Positions 17,616 to 26,420 are shown, counted from the first letter of the stretch. The stretch: 59,148 nucleotides of DNA from Methylobacterium longum (GCF_022179385.1 NZ_BPQS01000033.1:1-59148); one strand, 5' to 3'. Notes: generated from the sequence alone by a model not told the origin. A program made the numbers and translations.

Positions 17616-20600
17616 ATGTTCGCCCGCTTCGTCGATCGGCCGGTGCTGGCCGGCGTCATCTCCGTACTGATCACGCTGATCGGCGCGGTCGCCGGCCTGA
17701 CCTTGCCGATCGCGCAGTTTCCCGAGATCGCCCCGCCGATCATCAACATCCAGGCGACCTATCCGGGTGCCAGCGCGCAGCAGGCCTACGAGGCGATCGC
17801 GATCCCGCTGGAGCAGGAGATCAACGGCGCCCAGAACCTGCTCTACATCAACTCCACCAGCAACACCGACGGCAGCGTCAGCATGGACGCCACCTTCGAG
17901 GTCGGCTCGGATCTCGACGCCGCAGCGGCGGAGGTTCTCACGCGTGCCAACCGGGCCGAGGCCAAGCTTCCGCCCTCGGTCAACGCGCAGGGCCTGGAGA
18001 TCACGAAGAGTTCGCGCCAGCGGCTCGGCAACATCGTCCTCTACGCGGAAGACGGAGCGCCCTACGACGAGCTGTTCCTGGCCAACTGGGCTGAGACGCA
18101 GGTGATCAAGCCCCTGCGCCGGGTGCAGGGCATGGGCCGCATCGTCAATTTTTCCAACAAGCGGTATGCGATGCGGATCTGGCTCGATCCGCTGAAGATG
18201 GAAGCGCTCGGCATCAGCCCGGGCGCGGTCACGACCGCCATCACCCAGCAGAACGCCCAGATCACGACGGGCACGCTCGGCAAGCCCCCGGTCGATCAGG
18301 CGACCGCCTTCGAGCTGCAGCTCGTCACCCAGGGGCGTCTTCGCCAGCCTGAGGAGTTCGGCAGCATCCTCCTGCGCGCGAATCCGGACGGCTCCGTGGT
18401 CCGCATCCGCGACGTCGCCCGGGTCGAGCTCGGCTCCGAGCAGTACGGCGTCCGCTCGAGCTTCGACGGGGCACCCTCGGCCACGCTCGGGCTCTACCAG
18501 AACCCCGATGCCAACGCGGTGCAGGTGATGGAGGGCGCCCGCGCCACGATGGTGGACCTCGCCAAGCGCTTCCCGCCGGGCCTGAAGTACAAGATCGCCC
18601 TCGACCGCACGGAATTCGTCAAGGAGGCGATCTTCGAGGTGGTGCGGACCTTGTTCGAGGCGCTCGTCCTGGTCGTGATCGTCACCTATCTCTTCCTCCA
18701 GAACTGGCGGGCGACCCTGATCCCCGCCATCGCGGTGCCGGTGGCCCTGGTCGGCACGTTCGGGCCGATGGCCCTGCTCGGCTTCTCCTTCAACACCCTG
18801 AGCCTCCTCGGCATGGTGCTGGCGGTCGGCCTCGTGGTCGACGACGCGATCATCGTGGTCGAGAACACCGAGCGCCTGATGGACGACGGCATGGCGCCGC
18901 CCGAGGCGTCGCGCGAGGCCGTGACCGAGGTCGCGGGCCCCGTCATCGCCACCACCCTCGTCCTGGCCGCCCTCTTCGTCCCCGTGGCCTTCATCCCCGG
19001 CCTGACCGGCAAGCTCTACAACCAGTTCGCCCTGACCATCGCGATCTCGGTCCTGATCTCGGCCGTGGTCTCGCTCACCCTGACCCCGGCCTTGTGCGGG
19101 CTGATCCTCAGGCACCGGGCGCCGGGCGCCAAGGACGAGAGCCGGTGGCGCGCGCCCCTGCGCTGGTTCAACGCCGGGCTGGAGGGCGCGAGCCGCCGAC
19201 TCGTTGCGGCGATCGCTTGGCTGACGGGCCACATCGCCCTGGTCGCGATCGTCTTCGTGCTCTTCGCCGCCCTGACCGTGTGGATGACGATGCAGCGCCC
19301 CTCGGGCTTCGTGCCGGACGAGGATCAGGGCTACTTCTTCGCCGACGTGGTCCTGCCGAAGGGGGCCTCCGTGGCGCGCACCGACAAGATGGTCGACCGT
19401 GTCGGCGAGGCCCTGCGGGAGATCCCGAGCGTGGAGCACACGATCGGGGTGACCGGCCGCAGCATCCTCGCGGATGCGATCGCGCCGTTCTACGGCTTCC
19501 AGATCCCGACGCTGAAGCCCTGGGGCGAGCGCGACACGAGCGTGACCGACGTCATCGCCACGGTGCAGAAGGGCTTCAAGCACGATCCCGATGGCCAGAT
19601 CCGGGTGGTGAACCCCTCGCCGCTCCCCGGGCTCGGCTCACGCAGCGGCCTCACCCTGGAATTGCAGGACCGGAGTGGTACCGGCGGGCTCAGGCTCGCT
19701 GAGGCGGCCCAGCGCTTCATCGCCGAGATGGAGAAGCTGCCCTCGGTCGGCCGTGCCATCCCGACGACCAGCTACGGCGTCCCGCAAATGCGGCTCGAGA
19801 TCGACCGGGCCAAGGCCGAGCAGCTCGGCGTGCCGCTCCAGAACCTGTTCGACGCCCTCGGGACCTATGTGGGCTCGAGCTTCGTCAACCTCTTCAATCG
19901 CTTCGGCTACGTCTACCAGGTCTACGTGCAGAGCGAGGCCTCGGGCCGCCGGACGATCGAGGACGTCGAGGCGCTCACCGTGCTCAACAATCGCGGCGAG
20001 CCCGTGCGGGTCGGCTCGCTGATCCAGACGCATTTCGTCACCGGCCCGACCGCGGTCCTGTCCTACAACACCTACCCGACCATCGAGATCGCGGTGGACA
20101 CGGCGGCCGATGCCAGTTCGGGCACCGCCATCGCGGCGATCGAGTCCCTGGCCGAAGCCAAACTGCCGTCCGCCTACGCGGTGGAATGGACCGACGTCGC
20201 CTACCAGGAGAAGATTGCCGGCGGCTACGCGCCGCTGATCTTCGGCCTCGGCACGCTGATGATCTTCCTGCTGCTGGCCGGGCAGTACGAGTCCCTGCGC
20301 CTGCCCTTCGTGATCCTGCTCGGCACGCCGATCGCGATCTTCGGCGCGGTGGGCTTCCTGGCCATCCGGGGGCTCGCCCTCGACATTTTCGGACAGGTCG
20401 GTCTCCTGCTTCTGGTCGGGTTGGCAGCCAAGAACTCGATCCTGCTCGTCGCGTTCGCCGAAGATCTGCGCAAACAGGGCGAGGACGTCCTCAAGGCGGC
20501 CCAGGACGCGGCGCGGCTGCGCATGCGCCCGATCCTGATGACCTCGTTCGCGTTCATCATGGGCTCGGTGCCGCTCGCCATCGCCAGCGGCGCCGGGGCC

Positions 20601-20765
20601 AATGCCCGGGTCTCGATGGGCACCGTGGTGATCGGCGGCCTGCTGGTGGCGACCTTCATCACCCTGTTTGTCACGCCGACCTTCTACGTCGCGTTCGAGC
20701 GGCTCCTGGGCAAGCCCGTCGCCTCAGGGGCGTACGAGAGCGCGGCCTCTCAGCCCGCCGAGTGA
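17616..20765 (+). CDS. RND multidrug efflux pump, HAE1 family
   Basis: A 1049-aa inner-membrane proton antiporter, the length typical of AcrB-like proteins. It starts MFARFVDRPVLAGVIS, has two large periplasmic loops between TM1/TM2 and TM7/TM8, and keeps the TM4 proton-relay pair D409-D410 in GLVVDDAIIVVEN. The C-terminal half contains GLAAKNSILLVAFAED. ATG 17616 is preferred over GTG 17589 because it gives the canonical N-terminus. Likely substrates are hydrophobic drugs or solvents. No TetR or MarR regulator and no outer-membrane factor gene is adjacent, so control and channel must come from elsewhere. Confidence 0.95.
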   Translation: MFARFVDRPVLAGVISVLITLIGAVAGLTLPIAQFPEIAPPIINIQATYPGASAQQAYEAIAIPLEQEINGAQNLLYINSTSNTDGSVSMDATFEVGSDLDAAAAEVLTRANRAEAKLPPSVNAQGLEITKSSRQRLGNIVLYAEDGAPYDELFLANWAETQVIKPLRRVQGMGRIVNFSNKRYAMRIWLDPLKMEALGISPGAVTTAITQQNAQITTGTLGKPPVDQATAFELQLVTQGRLRQPEEFGSILLRANPDGSVVRIRDVARVELGSEQYGVRSSFDGAPSATLGLYQNPDANAVQVMEGARATMVDLAKRFPPGLKYKIALDRTEFVKEAIFEVVRTLFEALVLVVIVTYLFLQNWRATLIPAIAVPVALVGTFGPMALLGFSFNTLSLLGMVLAVGLVVDDAIIVVENTERLMDDGMAPPEASREAVTEVAGPVIATTLVLAALFVPVAFIPGLTGKLYNQFALTIAISVLISAVVSLTLTPALCGLILRHRAPGAKDESRWRAPLRWFNAGLEGASRRLVAAIAWLTGHIALVAIVFVLFAALTVWMTMQRPSGFVPDEDQGYFFADVVLPKGASVARTDKMVDRVGEALREIPSVEHTIGVTGRSILADAIAPFYGFQIPTLKPWGERDTSVTDVIATVQKGFKHDPDGQIRVVNPSPLPGLGSRSGLTLELQDRSGTGGLRLAEAAQRFIAEMEKLPSVGRAIPTTSYGVPQMRLEIDRAKAEQLGVPLQNLFDALGTYVGSSFVNLFNRFGYVYQVYVQSEASGRRTIEDVEALTVLNNRGEPVRVGSLIQTHFVTGPTAVLSYNTYPTIEIAVDTAADASSGTAIAAIESLAEAKLPSAYAVEWTDVAYQEKIAGGYAPLIFGLGTLMIFLLLAGQYESLRLPFVILLGTPIAIFGAVGFLAIRGLALDIFGQVGLLLLVGLAAKNSILLVAFAEDLRKQGEDVLKAAQDAARLRMRPILMTSFAFIMGSVPLAIASGAGANARVSMGTVVIGGLLVATFITLFVTPTFYVAFERLLGKPVASGAYESAASQPAE

Positions 20766-21240
20766 CACGCGGGTTCGAACGGCTCGCAAGATCCCGCTGC
20801 CGCGGTGGATCGCGCCGACCAGGGCCGACACCGCCCCGGCCCGCTCGGGAAGCCCGTTCAGCGCGCCCGCCACCGCGCTGGCGACGATAAACCCGGTCGC
20901 CACCACAGCAAGCGACCTGCTGGGCATCGTGCCATACCGACACCCGCCGGCCGATCCCGGCGGATCGGTCCGTGCCGCTCCGATGTGGTCCGCCGCGATC
21001 CCGGTGGGGTTGGTGGATGGAGGGCGCGCGATCATGCGGCCGTCGGTGCGGACGGACCAGACGCTCACCGGGTCGGAGCGCCCCGCCGCCGGACTCTCCC
21101 CCGTCGTGGAGGAGAACCGCGGCAAGCGCCGGGTCGACCCATGCCGGCTCGCTGGCCGCCGGCGGGATTCTGCGGGTGGCTCTGCGGGCGGCTCTGCGCG
21201 ATCGGGATCGACGTGTCCTCGGCGTAGCCGCGGCGGGGCA
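20766..21240. other. gene-poor region after the RND pump
   Basis: About 475 bases. A minus-strand frame from 20927 to 20724 encodes a 67-aa Ala/Val-rich product (begins MPSRSLAVVATGFIVASAVAG) and overlaps the end of the pump gene; it is too weak to call as a gene. Nothing else was recognised. Confidence 0.35.
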
Positions 21241-21450
21241 TCAGAATATGCTTTCCTGGTGCAGTGCCCCGCATTTTCGGCAGCGGTAGAGTTGCTCGGC
21301 GGTGCGCCAGTTCCGCCCCGGCCGTACGAAGGGATCGCCAACGGGCTGCCGGTCATGTCGGCACCAACCCTGTCGGGCCGCACGTGCCCGTGCGGCGATC
21401 GCCCGCCCGATGCCGGCGAAAGCCCGCCCGATGCCGGCGATCGCACTCAT
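21241..21450 (-). CDS. small Cys/His protein with a putative zinc-binding motif
   Basis: A 69-aa product. The N-terminus contains two copies of AGIGRA(F/I), reflecting a 21-base DNA repeat. The C-terminal half has WCRHD and then YRCRKCGALH about 30 residues later, giving a Cx2H ... Cx2C pattern that could bind zinc. The PGRNWRTAEQLY segment between them looks like real protein. No characterised family is recognised. It stands alone between non-coding stretches. Confidence 0.5.
   Translation of the reverse strand: MSAIAGIGRAFAGIGRAIAARARAARQGWCRHDRQPVGDPFVRPGRNWRTAEQLYRCRKCGALHQESIF
21401..21440. repeat. direct repeat, 19-base unit in two copies
   Basis: GCCCGCCCGATGCCGGCGA occurs at 21401-21419 and again at 21422-21440 (21-base period). 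It lies inside the small Cys/His ORF and encodes its repeated AGIGRA heptads on the minus strand. Confidence 0.8.
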
Positions 21451-21916
21451 GCAGCCCCCGCGATCTCGTCCGCGCCTGCCCGGGCCAATAGACTATTGAC
21501 AAGCTGGCATGGCCTGAATTCAGTAGTTTGTGCAGGCCGGCTGCGCTTGCAATCCGAGTAGTCATCTTGAAAAAAGCGGGTGCCAACCGGCTTTAGGCCG
21601 TGTCTAGGGGGCAATCGGCGATGAGCGGCAGCGTCCCAAAGCACACCTTCGCTGTAGCCGTGCGCGTCAAGCGGTCGGGCCAAGAGGCGGCTGTGCTTCC
21701 TCGCGCCGAGCCGGAGCCGCGCCTTCCGAGGCTGCGACCGTGCGAGATCGCAGCCGCCGCTGGCTTCAGCGCGGTGCGGCGTGCGCTCGAGGAGATGCTT
21801 GTCGATGAGCATCTAGAGACCTGATCGAATCGGGCAGCGTTTCTGCTGCCCAGGGGCGACAGGGCACACAATGGTCCTGCTCGTCCGCCGCATCCACGCA
21901 AGACCGGGACAGCGCG
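21451..21916. other. non-coding stretch with an AT-richer core
   Basis: About 465 bases. The section 21485-21600 is clearly lower in GC than its surroundings and contains a TTGACA hexamer at 21495 that could be a -35 element, without a convincing -10. A 74-codon plus frame at 21600-21824 was considered but has no family match. No RNA gene was recognised. Confidence 0.35.
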
Positions 21917-22120
21917 ATGCCAGACGACGAGGAAGACGGCGCGGCCCCGTCCTGGAAAGAGGTTGGCGAGGGCGAGGCGACCAGCCGGAAGAAGCTTATC
22001 GAGGGCGGCGGCCCGCATCAGCCGCCCCCGGCCGGAGAACCCTTGGGGAAGGATCGTCCGACCGGCACCGTGTCCGAAGACGAAGAGACCGGTCCCGTCG
22101 ATCGGCCGAAGGGTACGTAG
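21917..22120 (+). CDS. small acidic hypothetical protein, 67 aa
   Basis: A hydrophilic, low-complexity product rich in D, E, G, P and K, with no membrane segment or signal peptide; probably disordered. The regular charge pattern (DRPTGTVSEDEETGPVDRPK) and lack of rare codons suggest it is translated. I believe similar short proteins occur in Methylobacterium, but cannot verify this. Function unknown. Confidence 0.5.
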   Translation: MPDDEEDGAAPSWKEVGEGEATSRKKLIEGGGPHQPPPAGEPLGKDRPTGTVSEDEETGPVDRPKGT

Positions 22121-22318
22121 CCCCTCAGCCACGGGCTCCTCCCGTCGCGGGAGCGGCGCGAGTCGTCGACCGCTCCCGGCGCTCGCGGGGGCGCGTCGCC
22201 CAGGCCTCCGCCTGCTCATCGCGCCCGGTCCGCGGGTATCCCACGGCTTCGCGCAGGGACGCCCCGGTCGCGATGCCGCGCGTGCCGTCGCGGTACGGGG
22301 CGGCGATCTGCCCATGGC

Positions 22319-22525
22319 TCAGGCACCAGCCTGATCGAACGGGTAGTCGGGGTCGCGTCGCGGATCGTCCGGCGGCAGCACGGCCCGCAGGGCCTCGCGG
22401 ATGGCGATCTGCAGCTCGGCACAGGCCTGCACGTTCGCCTTCGTGCGGCGGACGCCGGCCGCCCTGGTTCCGGCAACCATCAGGTCGAGGCTGATCTGGT
22501 CGAGGCTGGTAAGGCGGCGGGCCAT
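22319..22525 (-). CDS. small hypothetical protein, 68 aa
   Basis: A helical soluble product beginning MARRLTSLDQISLDLMVAG and ending in DDPRRDPDYPFDQ. ATG 22525 follows the stop of the small gene at 22530-22682 by four bases, with GGAG-like sequence over the junction, suggesting a two-gene unit. No known domain. The internal helix with KANVQACAELQIAIREALRAVLP looks like a genuine amphipathic helix. Confidence 0.55.
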   Translation of the reverse strand: MARRLTSLDQISLDLMVAGTRAAGVRRTKANVQACAELQIAIREALRAVLPPDDPRRDPDYPFDQAGA

Positions 22526-22529
22526 GGAG

Positions 22530-22682
22530 CTACTCCCCGGACGCGCTGCAAGCGGCGTCGATCGCCGCGTGCCCGGCCTCGGTGATCCTAGCCTGGACAA
22601 GGCCCATCAGGCTGCCGACGTAGAGCCGGTCGAGGCGGCGCAGGGCATTGGCGTCGGGGCAGGAGCGCTTGTCGCCCCGCAT
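22530..22682 (-). CDS. very small hypothetical protein, 50 aa
   Basis: A 50-aa product containing ALRRLDRLYVGSLMGLVQ then ARITEAGHAAID. The 'ITEAG-A' turn is a pattern often seen near the end of small winged-helix-like proteins. The frame continues upstream to 22724, but that part is an Arg/Pro run. It probably forms a unit with the gene 4 bases downstream. Function unknown. Confidence 0.45.
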   Translation of the reverse strand: MRGDKRSCPDANALRRLDRLYVGSLMGLVQARITEAGHAAIDAACSASGE

Positions 22683-22852
22683 CCTCGTCGCCCGGCGGCG
22701 GGGGCGAGGCGGGGGCGCGAGCAATTCGAACCCAGTCTTTCAGTCGGCAGTAAGCATGTATTGAAAGGCTTTGAACTGCCAAAACCGTGCGCAATTCCTT
22801 GGCAATAAGCGGTCCTATTAGTGTGATCGTAGATTTGGCTGGGATGCTTGCG

Positions 22853-23104
22853 ATGGACGAGAAACGGTTCTCCGGGCGGACGGACTGCTTCAGCGCAGCC
22901 CACATCGTGGATGAGGACACCGGCAAGCGACTGCGGTGCTTGGTGTGGAATATGTCCGATACGGGCGCGCTGCTCGAGGCCGGCGAGGAAGACGGCGTTC
23001 CGGAGGCCTTCACGCTCCTGACCGCGATCGACCAGACCTCGCGGCGCTGCAGGGTGGTCAGGCGCACAGGGGCCCGTTTCGGCGTCCTCTTCATAGGAAG
23101 CTGA
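22853..23104 (+). CDS. PilZ-domain protein
   Basis: An 83-aa single-domain protein. It has the C-terminal PilZ core LRCLVWNMSDTGALLEA (equivalent of the (D/N)xSxxG motif), then FTLLTAIDQTSRRCRVVRRTGARFGV, typical of alphaproteobacterial mini-PilZ proteins. The RxxxR c-di-GMP binding motif is not clearly present at the N-terminus (only EKRFSGR), so binding is uncertain. ATG 22853 has GGGA eight bases upstream; ATG 22844 and GTG 22787 are alternatives. With two GGDEF-EAL proteins in the window it may be a c-di-GMP effector, but this is inference. Confidence 0.75.
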   Translation: MDEKRFSGRTDCFSAAHIVDEDTGKRLRCLVWNMSDTGALLEAGEEDGVPEAFTLLTAIDQTSRRCRVVRRTGARFGVLFIGS

Positions 23105-23431
23105 GGCGCGGTATCCCTGCAAGCGGGGCACCGCATGCCGCAGCCGAACTGGGCCGCGTCTCGGACCCAGGCGTCTCGGACCCAGGCGTCTCGGACCCGG
23201 GCCGTCGAGGCACCGGATCGAGGCCCGGTCGCAGGCCGAACCCGCAATCCCAGTCCGCGCTCTGCGGACGCTCGACGCCGGGCCGAATCTGTGGAGCGCT
23301 CCGGGTCATCGGCCATCCTCCGCGCTGACCCGCTCCCCGAACGCTCGCCCAGTTGACGGATCGGCCGACGCCTCGCGTCCGTCGCTGCTCGGCCCTTGCC
23401 GCACGCACCGCGTCCCCGCTATCGCAGCGCT
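23105..23431. other. intergenic region carrying a tandem repeat
   Basis: About 325 bases between PilZ and the oxidoreductase. The only structure noticed is the 15-base tandem repeat at 23156-23200. No gene was recognised on either strand. Confidence 0.4.
23156..23200. repeat. 15-base tandem repeat, three copies
   Basis: GCGTCTCGGACCCAG occurs at 23156-23170 and 23171-23185, and with one change at 23186-23200. A unit length divisible by three keeps any overlapping frame open, but no host gene is evident. Confidence 0.85.
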
Positions 23432-24526
23432 ATGGAAGTCCTCGTCGTCGGCGCTGGAATCGTGGGTCTCGCCGTGGGGCGCGCACTGGCGCGCCGCGGT
23501 CACAGCGTCATCGTCGCGGAGAAGACCGGCGCCATCGGATCGGGTGTCTCCTCGCGCAACTCCGAGGTCATCCACGGCGGGATGTACTATCCTTCGGGCT
23601 CGCTCCGGGCCCGGCACTGTGTGGCGGGGCGGCGCCTGCTCGTCGCCTTCTGCGAGAGCCATCGTGTGCCGTATCGGCTGTGCGGAAAGCTGATAGTGGC
23701 GACCGCCGAAGCCGAGGTGCCGAAGATCGAGGCGATCCACCGTCAAGGTCTCGCGAACGGCGTCGAGGATCTCGCGATGCTGGACGGTTCGGCCGCCAGG
23801 ACGCTCGAACCGAACCTCGTCTGCTTCGCCGCCCTGCACTCGCCCGCGACTGGCATCGTCGACAGCCACGCGCTGATGCTGGCGCTCCAGGGCGCGATCG
23901 AAGACGCCGGCGGATCGATGGCCTTCCACACGCCGATCCTGCGCCTCGATCGGGAGGGCCGCGGCTGGCTCGCCCGCTTCGGCGGCCCGGATCCGGGCGA
24001 GATACCGGTCGACGCGGTCGTGAACACGTCGAGCTTCGGCGCTCAGGCACTGGCGCGAGAGACCGACGGCTATCCGCCCGAACGCGTGCCTAAACTCGTT
24101 CTCGCCAAGGGGAGCTACTTCGGCTGCATGGGCCGTCCTGCCTTCACGCGGCTGATCTATCCCGCCCCGGTGGAGGGTGGCCTTGGGATCCACCTCACGC
24201 TCGATCTGGCCGGGCGGATGAAGTTCGGCCCCGACGTCGAGTGGGTGGACGACCACATGTACGAGGTCGACCCCGCCCGCGAAGCGGCCTTCCGCCAGGC
24301 GATCCGACGCTACTGGCCCAGCGTGCCTGACGGCGCGCTCTTCCCCGACTATGCCGGCATCCGTCCGAAGCTCACGGGACCAGGCGAGCCCGCGGCCGAC
24401 TTCCGGATCGATGGTCCGGCCGAGCACGGATTATCCGGGCTGGTTCACCTCTTCGGCATCGAGAGCCCAGGACTGACCTCGAGCCTGTCTATCGCCGAGG
24501 ACGTAGCGGACCGGTTGGAGGCCTGA
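23432..24526 (+). CDS. FAD-dependent oxidoreductase, L-2-hydroxyglutarate oxidase-like
   Basis: A 364-aa DAO-fold flavoenzyme. The N-terminal Rossmann motif is VLVVGAGIVGLAVGRALARRG. The segment SRNSEVIHGGMYYPSGSLRA matches the LhgO/L2HGDH family, where the His binds or orients the flavin. GKLIVAT and a GIESPGLTSSL C-terminal flavin-contact motif are also present. It would oxidise L-2-hydroxyglutarate or a related 2-hydroxyacid. ATG 23432 sits right at the Rossmann fold; the frame extends upstream without protein character. It is a single-gene unit. Confidence 0.85.
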   Translation: MEVLVVGAGIVGLAVGRALARRGHSVIVAEKTGAIGSGVSSRNSEVIHGGMYYPSGSLRARHCVAGRRLLVAFCESHRVPYRLCGKLIVATAEAEVPKIEAIHRQGLANGVEDLAMLDGSAARTLEPNLVCFAALHSPATGIVDSHALMLALQGAIEDAGGSMAFHTPILRLDREGRGWLARFGGPDPGEIPVDAVVNTSSFGAQALARETDGYPPERVPKLVLAKGSYFGCMGRPAFTRLIYPAPVEGGLGIHLTLDLAGRMKFGPDVEWVDDHMYEVDPAREAAFRQAIRRYWPSVPDGALFPDYAGIRPKLTGPGEPAADFRIDGPAEHGLSGLVHLFGIESPGLTSSLSIAEDVADRLEA

Positions 24527-24653
24527 AACACCCGGTCTCTGCACGCGGGACGCGGAGCGAGAGCGGGCCGACGGAAGGCCTACGCTTGGGAGTTGGAGCG
24601 GCACGGCCTGCGCGCGGGATCGGCATGCCGCCCGCGCCGGACGAAGACGCCTG

Positions 24654-24806
24654 ATGCTCCGCACACAGGCCGGCGAGCCTCCGATGTGGATTGGAGCCGG
24701 CGCACTTATCGGCGTCATCATCGCCGGGATCGTTCAGGAGAGGCGGGGGGCGCCGGATCAACCTGCCTCCTTACAGCCTCTACATCCCGTGAAGGAGGAC
24801 AACTGA
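24654..24806 (+). CDS. small single-pass membrane protein, 50 aa
   Basis: A short ORF beginning MLRTQAGEPPMWIGAG. Residues about 11-29 (MWIGAGALIGVIIAGIVQE) form one membrane helix, followed by a charged tail ending HPVKEDN. A start at the second Met gives 40 aa. A perfect terminator hairpin begins at the stop codon, which supports a real transcription unit. Function unknown. Confidence 0.5.
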   Translation: MLRTQAGEPPMWIGAGALIGVIIAGIVQERRGAPDQPASLQPLHPVKEDN

Positions 24807-24837
24807 GCTCCGCCGGCGGCCGCCGCGCGGGGCTTTT
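24806..24837 (+). terminator. rho-independent terminator after the small membrane protein
   Basis: AGCTCCGC at 24806-24813 pairs with GCGGGGCT at 24827-24834 (one G-T pair), followed by TTT. The hairpin starts on the last base of the stop codon. Confidence 0.7.
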
Positions 24838-24924
24838 CCGTTTCAGGCCTCCTCCGAACGGGGGATGTGCTGAGACGTCTGCCGTTGCTACCAATGGAGC
24901 GAGCTCCAAGCTCAACCCCGACTC

Positions 24925-24960
24925 AGCCCACCTGGCAGTTTGCCGCGGTGGGCTGTTCTT
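24925..24960 (+). terminator. terminator-like hairpin
   Basis: AGCCCACC at 24925-24932 pairs perfectly with GGTGGGCT at 24947-24954, followed by GTTCTT. No gene ends just before it, so its role is unclear. Confidence 0.5.
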
Positions 24961-25026
24961 CGACTGGAGCGGCTATCGGTCCGATCTGGATCGAGGCTCA
25001 TTCCCCTCGACACTTGGATTCAGAGA

Positions 25027-25056
25027 AGCCCGCCCGGCCCCGTCGCGGCGGGCTCT
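25027..25056 (+). terminator. terminator-like hairpin
   Basis: AGCCCGCC at 25027-25034 pairs perfectly with GGCGGGCT at 25047-25054, followed by CTT. It resembles the hairpin 100 bases upstream in stem sequence and size. Confidence 0.5.
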
Positions 25057-25302
25057 TACGTACGCGGTCCCCGCGCTCCAGATCTGACCGGCGCCACTGC
25101 GGCGTGGCGGCTCTGACCGATGCCGGTGGGGCGCCCGCATCATCCGCGTGCACGTCGCAGACGCGCCGACAGCGCGGCGCGAAACGGCTCGATCTGATCC
25201 CTGCGCGAGGTGTTGGTCTCCGATCCGCGCTTCCGAGAGGCGCTGGGTAAGCAGCCGTCAAGATCGGATCTATGGGGTCGATCGTTCTCGAAGACTGGTC
25301 CG

Positions 25303-25497
25303 TCAAATCATCAGGCCGATCAGCTTCGATGCGCCCCACCAAACGGCCCAGCACCAGAACGCGATGGTGACGAGGAGGGCGATCAACACCAGCGACGTGA
25401 GCAGGGATTGGTTCAGCCATCTAAGACGGAGGCTGCGCTTCTGCTCGGGGGGCGGGAGCTGAGTTCGACCGCCCTCATTTTCAGCGCTGCCTAGCAT
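25303..25497 (-). CDS. small membrane protein, 64 aa
   Basis: The N-terminal 27 residues are polar and basic (ENEGGRTQLPPPEQKRS). A single long hydrophobic stretch follows (SLLTSLVLIALLVTIAFW, then CWAVWWGASKLIGLMI), giving one or two membrane passes. The stop is TGA at 25303. There is no close neighbour on the strand. The AT-rich sequence just upstream (25498-25530) could be its promoter. Family not recognised. Confidence 0.6.
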   Translation of the reverse strand: MLGSAENEGGRTQLPPPEQKRSLRLRWLNQSLLTSLVLIALLVTIAFWCWAVWWGASKLIGLMI

Positions 25498-25892
25498 AAG
25501 TTAATTTCAATCGCTGTATTAACAAAGGCCAGTACCGGCATGCAGGCTGATACTTGGCTGCTTTGAATGCTCCCGTGACAACGATGGTTCCACTCGGCCT
25601 CGGCCACGTGGTTGTGAGCGGCGGCAACCCGCGTGACCATCGGCCCTGGCCATCGCGACCCGCCTGTCAGACCGACGTCCTACCGCTGCTCCGCCGCCCC
25701 GTGCGTAGACCGGGGCGGGGCTGAGCGTGCAGAGCCGCTTGCGGCAGGTGTCGAGAGCGGCGCAGCGGTCAGGCCGCCCGACCTGTCATCGACGTGGGCT
25801 TCCCTGTCCGTCATGCACCGGTACGGTCGCGGCTGCGCCTCTCCCTGCAATCTCATGCGCGTGAGAGAGCATCAGATTCAGGACGGACGTAC
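25498..25892. other. intergenic, no gene recognised
   Basis: About 395 bases. The first 60 bases are AT-rich and probably carry the promoter of the small membrane protein; the rest is GC-rich without a convincing frame. Confidence 0.4.
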
Positions 25893-26057
25893 TCAGTTCA
25901 AGTTTCCGGCGATGGCGGTGAACTTGGTGCTCAACGACGTTCCGACAACTTGAAGCGTGCCGATGATGGCAACCGCGATCAGTGCGGCGATCATGCCGTA
26001 CTCAATCGCCGTCGCGCCGTCATTCTCGGCCATGAATCTTTGAACAAGCTGACGCAT
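25893..26057 (-). CDS. Flp/Fap-family type IVb pilin
   Basis: A 54-aa prepilin. A short leader (MRQLVQRFMAENDG) precedes the hydrophobic ATAIEYGMIAALIAVAIIGT, with the Flp hallmark Glu-Tyr at +5/+6 after the prepilin peptidase site G-A. ATG 26057 has GGAAG directly upstream; the frame continues eight codons further. Flp pilins assemble into thin adhesive pili through the Tad/Cpa machinery, but no tad or cpa gene is in the window, so this is an orphan copy. The AT-rich sequence upstream (26080-26200) likely contains its promoter. Confidence 0.92.
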   Translation of the reverse strand: MRQLVQRFMAENDGATAIEYGMIAALIAVAIIGTLQVVGTSLSTKFTAIAGNLN

Positions 26058-26420
26058 CTTCCATCCCAGTGTTTGCCACAAGGATGCATGCGGCCGTCCG
26101 TCTTAATGGCCGATTACTTTTCAGTCCGACTATTGCGATATGTAAATAGAGTTATAAAGGGCGCTTGTCGAGAAAATTGTTCGCAATTGATTTGAGCATC
26201 TGCGCCCAAACATATGTGCTGATCGCAGCCGCCGAAGGCCGCGAGCTGTGGGCAGGTTCGGCCCACCTCCGAGCAACCGCTTCCGCGATGTCGTGCAGAA
26301 CCCTGGGCGGCAGATGGCGAAGGCGGGGTGAGGTGTTGTGTCGACGCAATCGTGAATGGCGGAGAACAAGCGAAGGGCCGGAAGACGAGATGCGTCATCC
26401 GGCCGATAGATCTGCTGCGG
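26058..26420. other. intergenic region upstream of the pilin gene
   Basis: About 360 bases. The part next to the pilin (26090-26200) is clearly AT-rich and is the probable pilin promoter and leader. No coding frame with family character was seen. Confidence 0.4.

Noticed and set aside
17604..19583. Minus-strand frame of 659 codons opposite the RND pump
   Set aside because: Antisense shadow; low-complexity D/H/R/G sequence and no start signal.
20724..20927. 67-codon minus-strand frame overlapping the RND 3' end
   Set aside because: Hydrophobic start but no ribosome binding site, and its second half is the antisense of the pump gene.
21600..21824. 74-codon plus-strand frame
   Set aside because: Reasonable codon use but no recognisable family, weak start and overlapping frames on the other strand.
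23156..23200. Short CRISPR array
   Set aside because: The 15-base units are directly adjacent with no unique spacers, and no cas genes occur.
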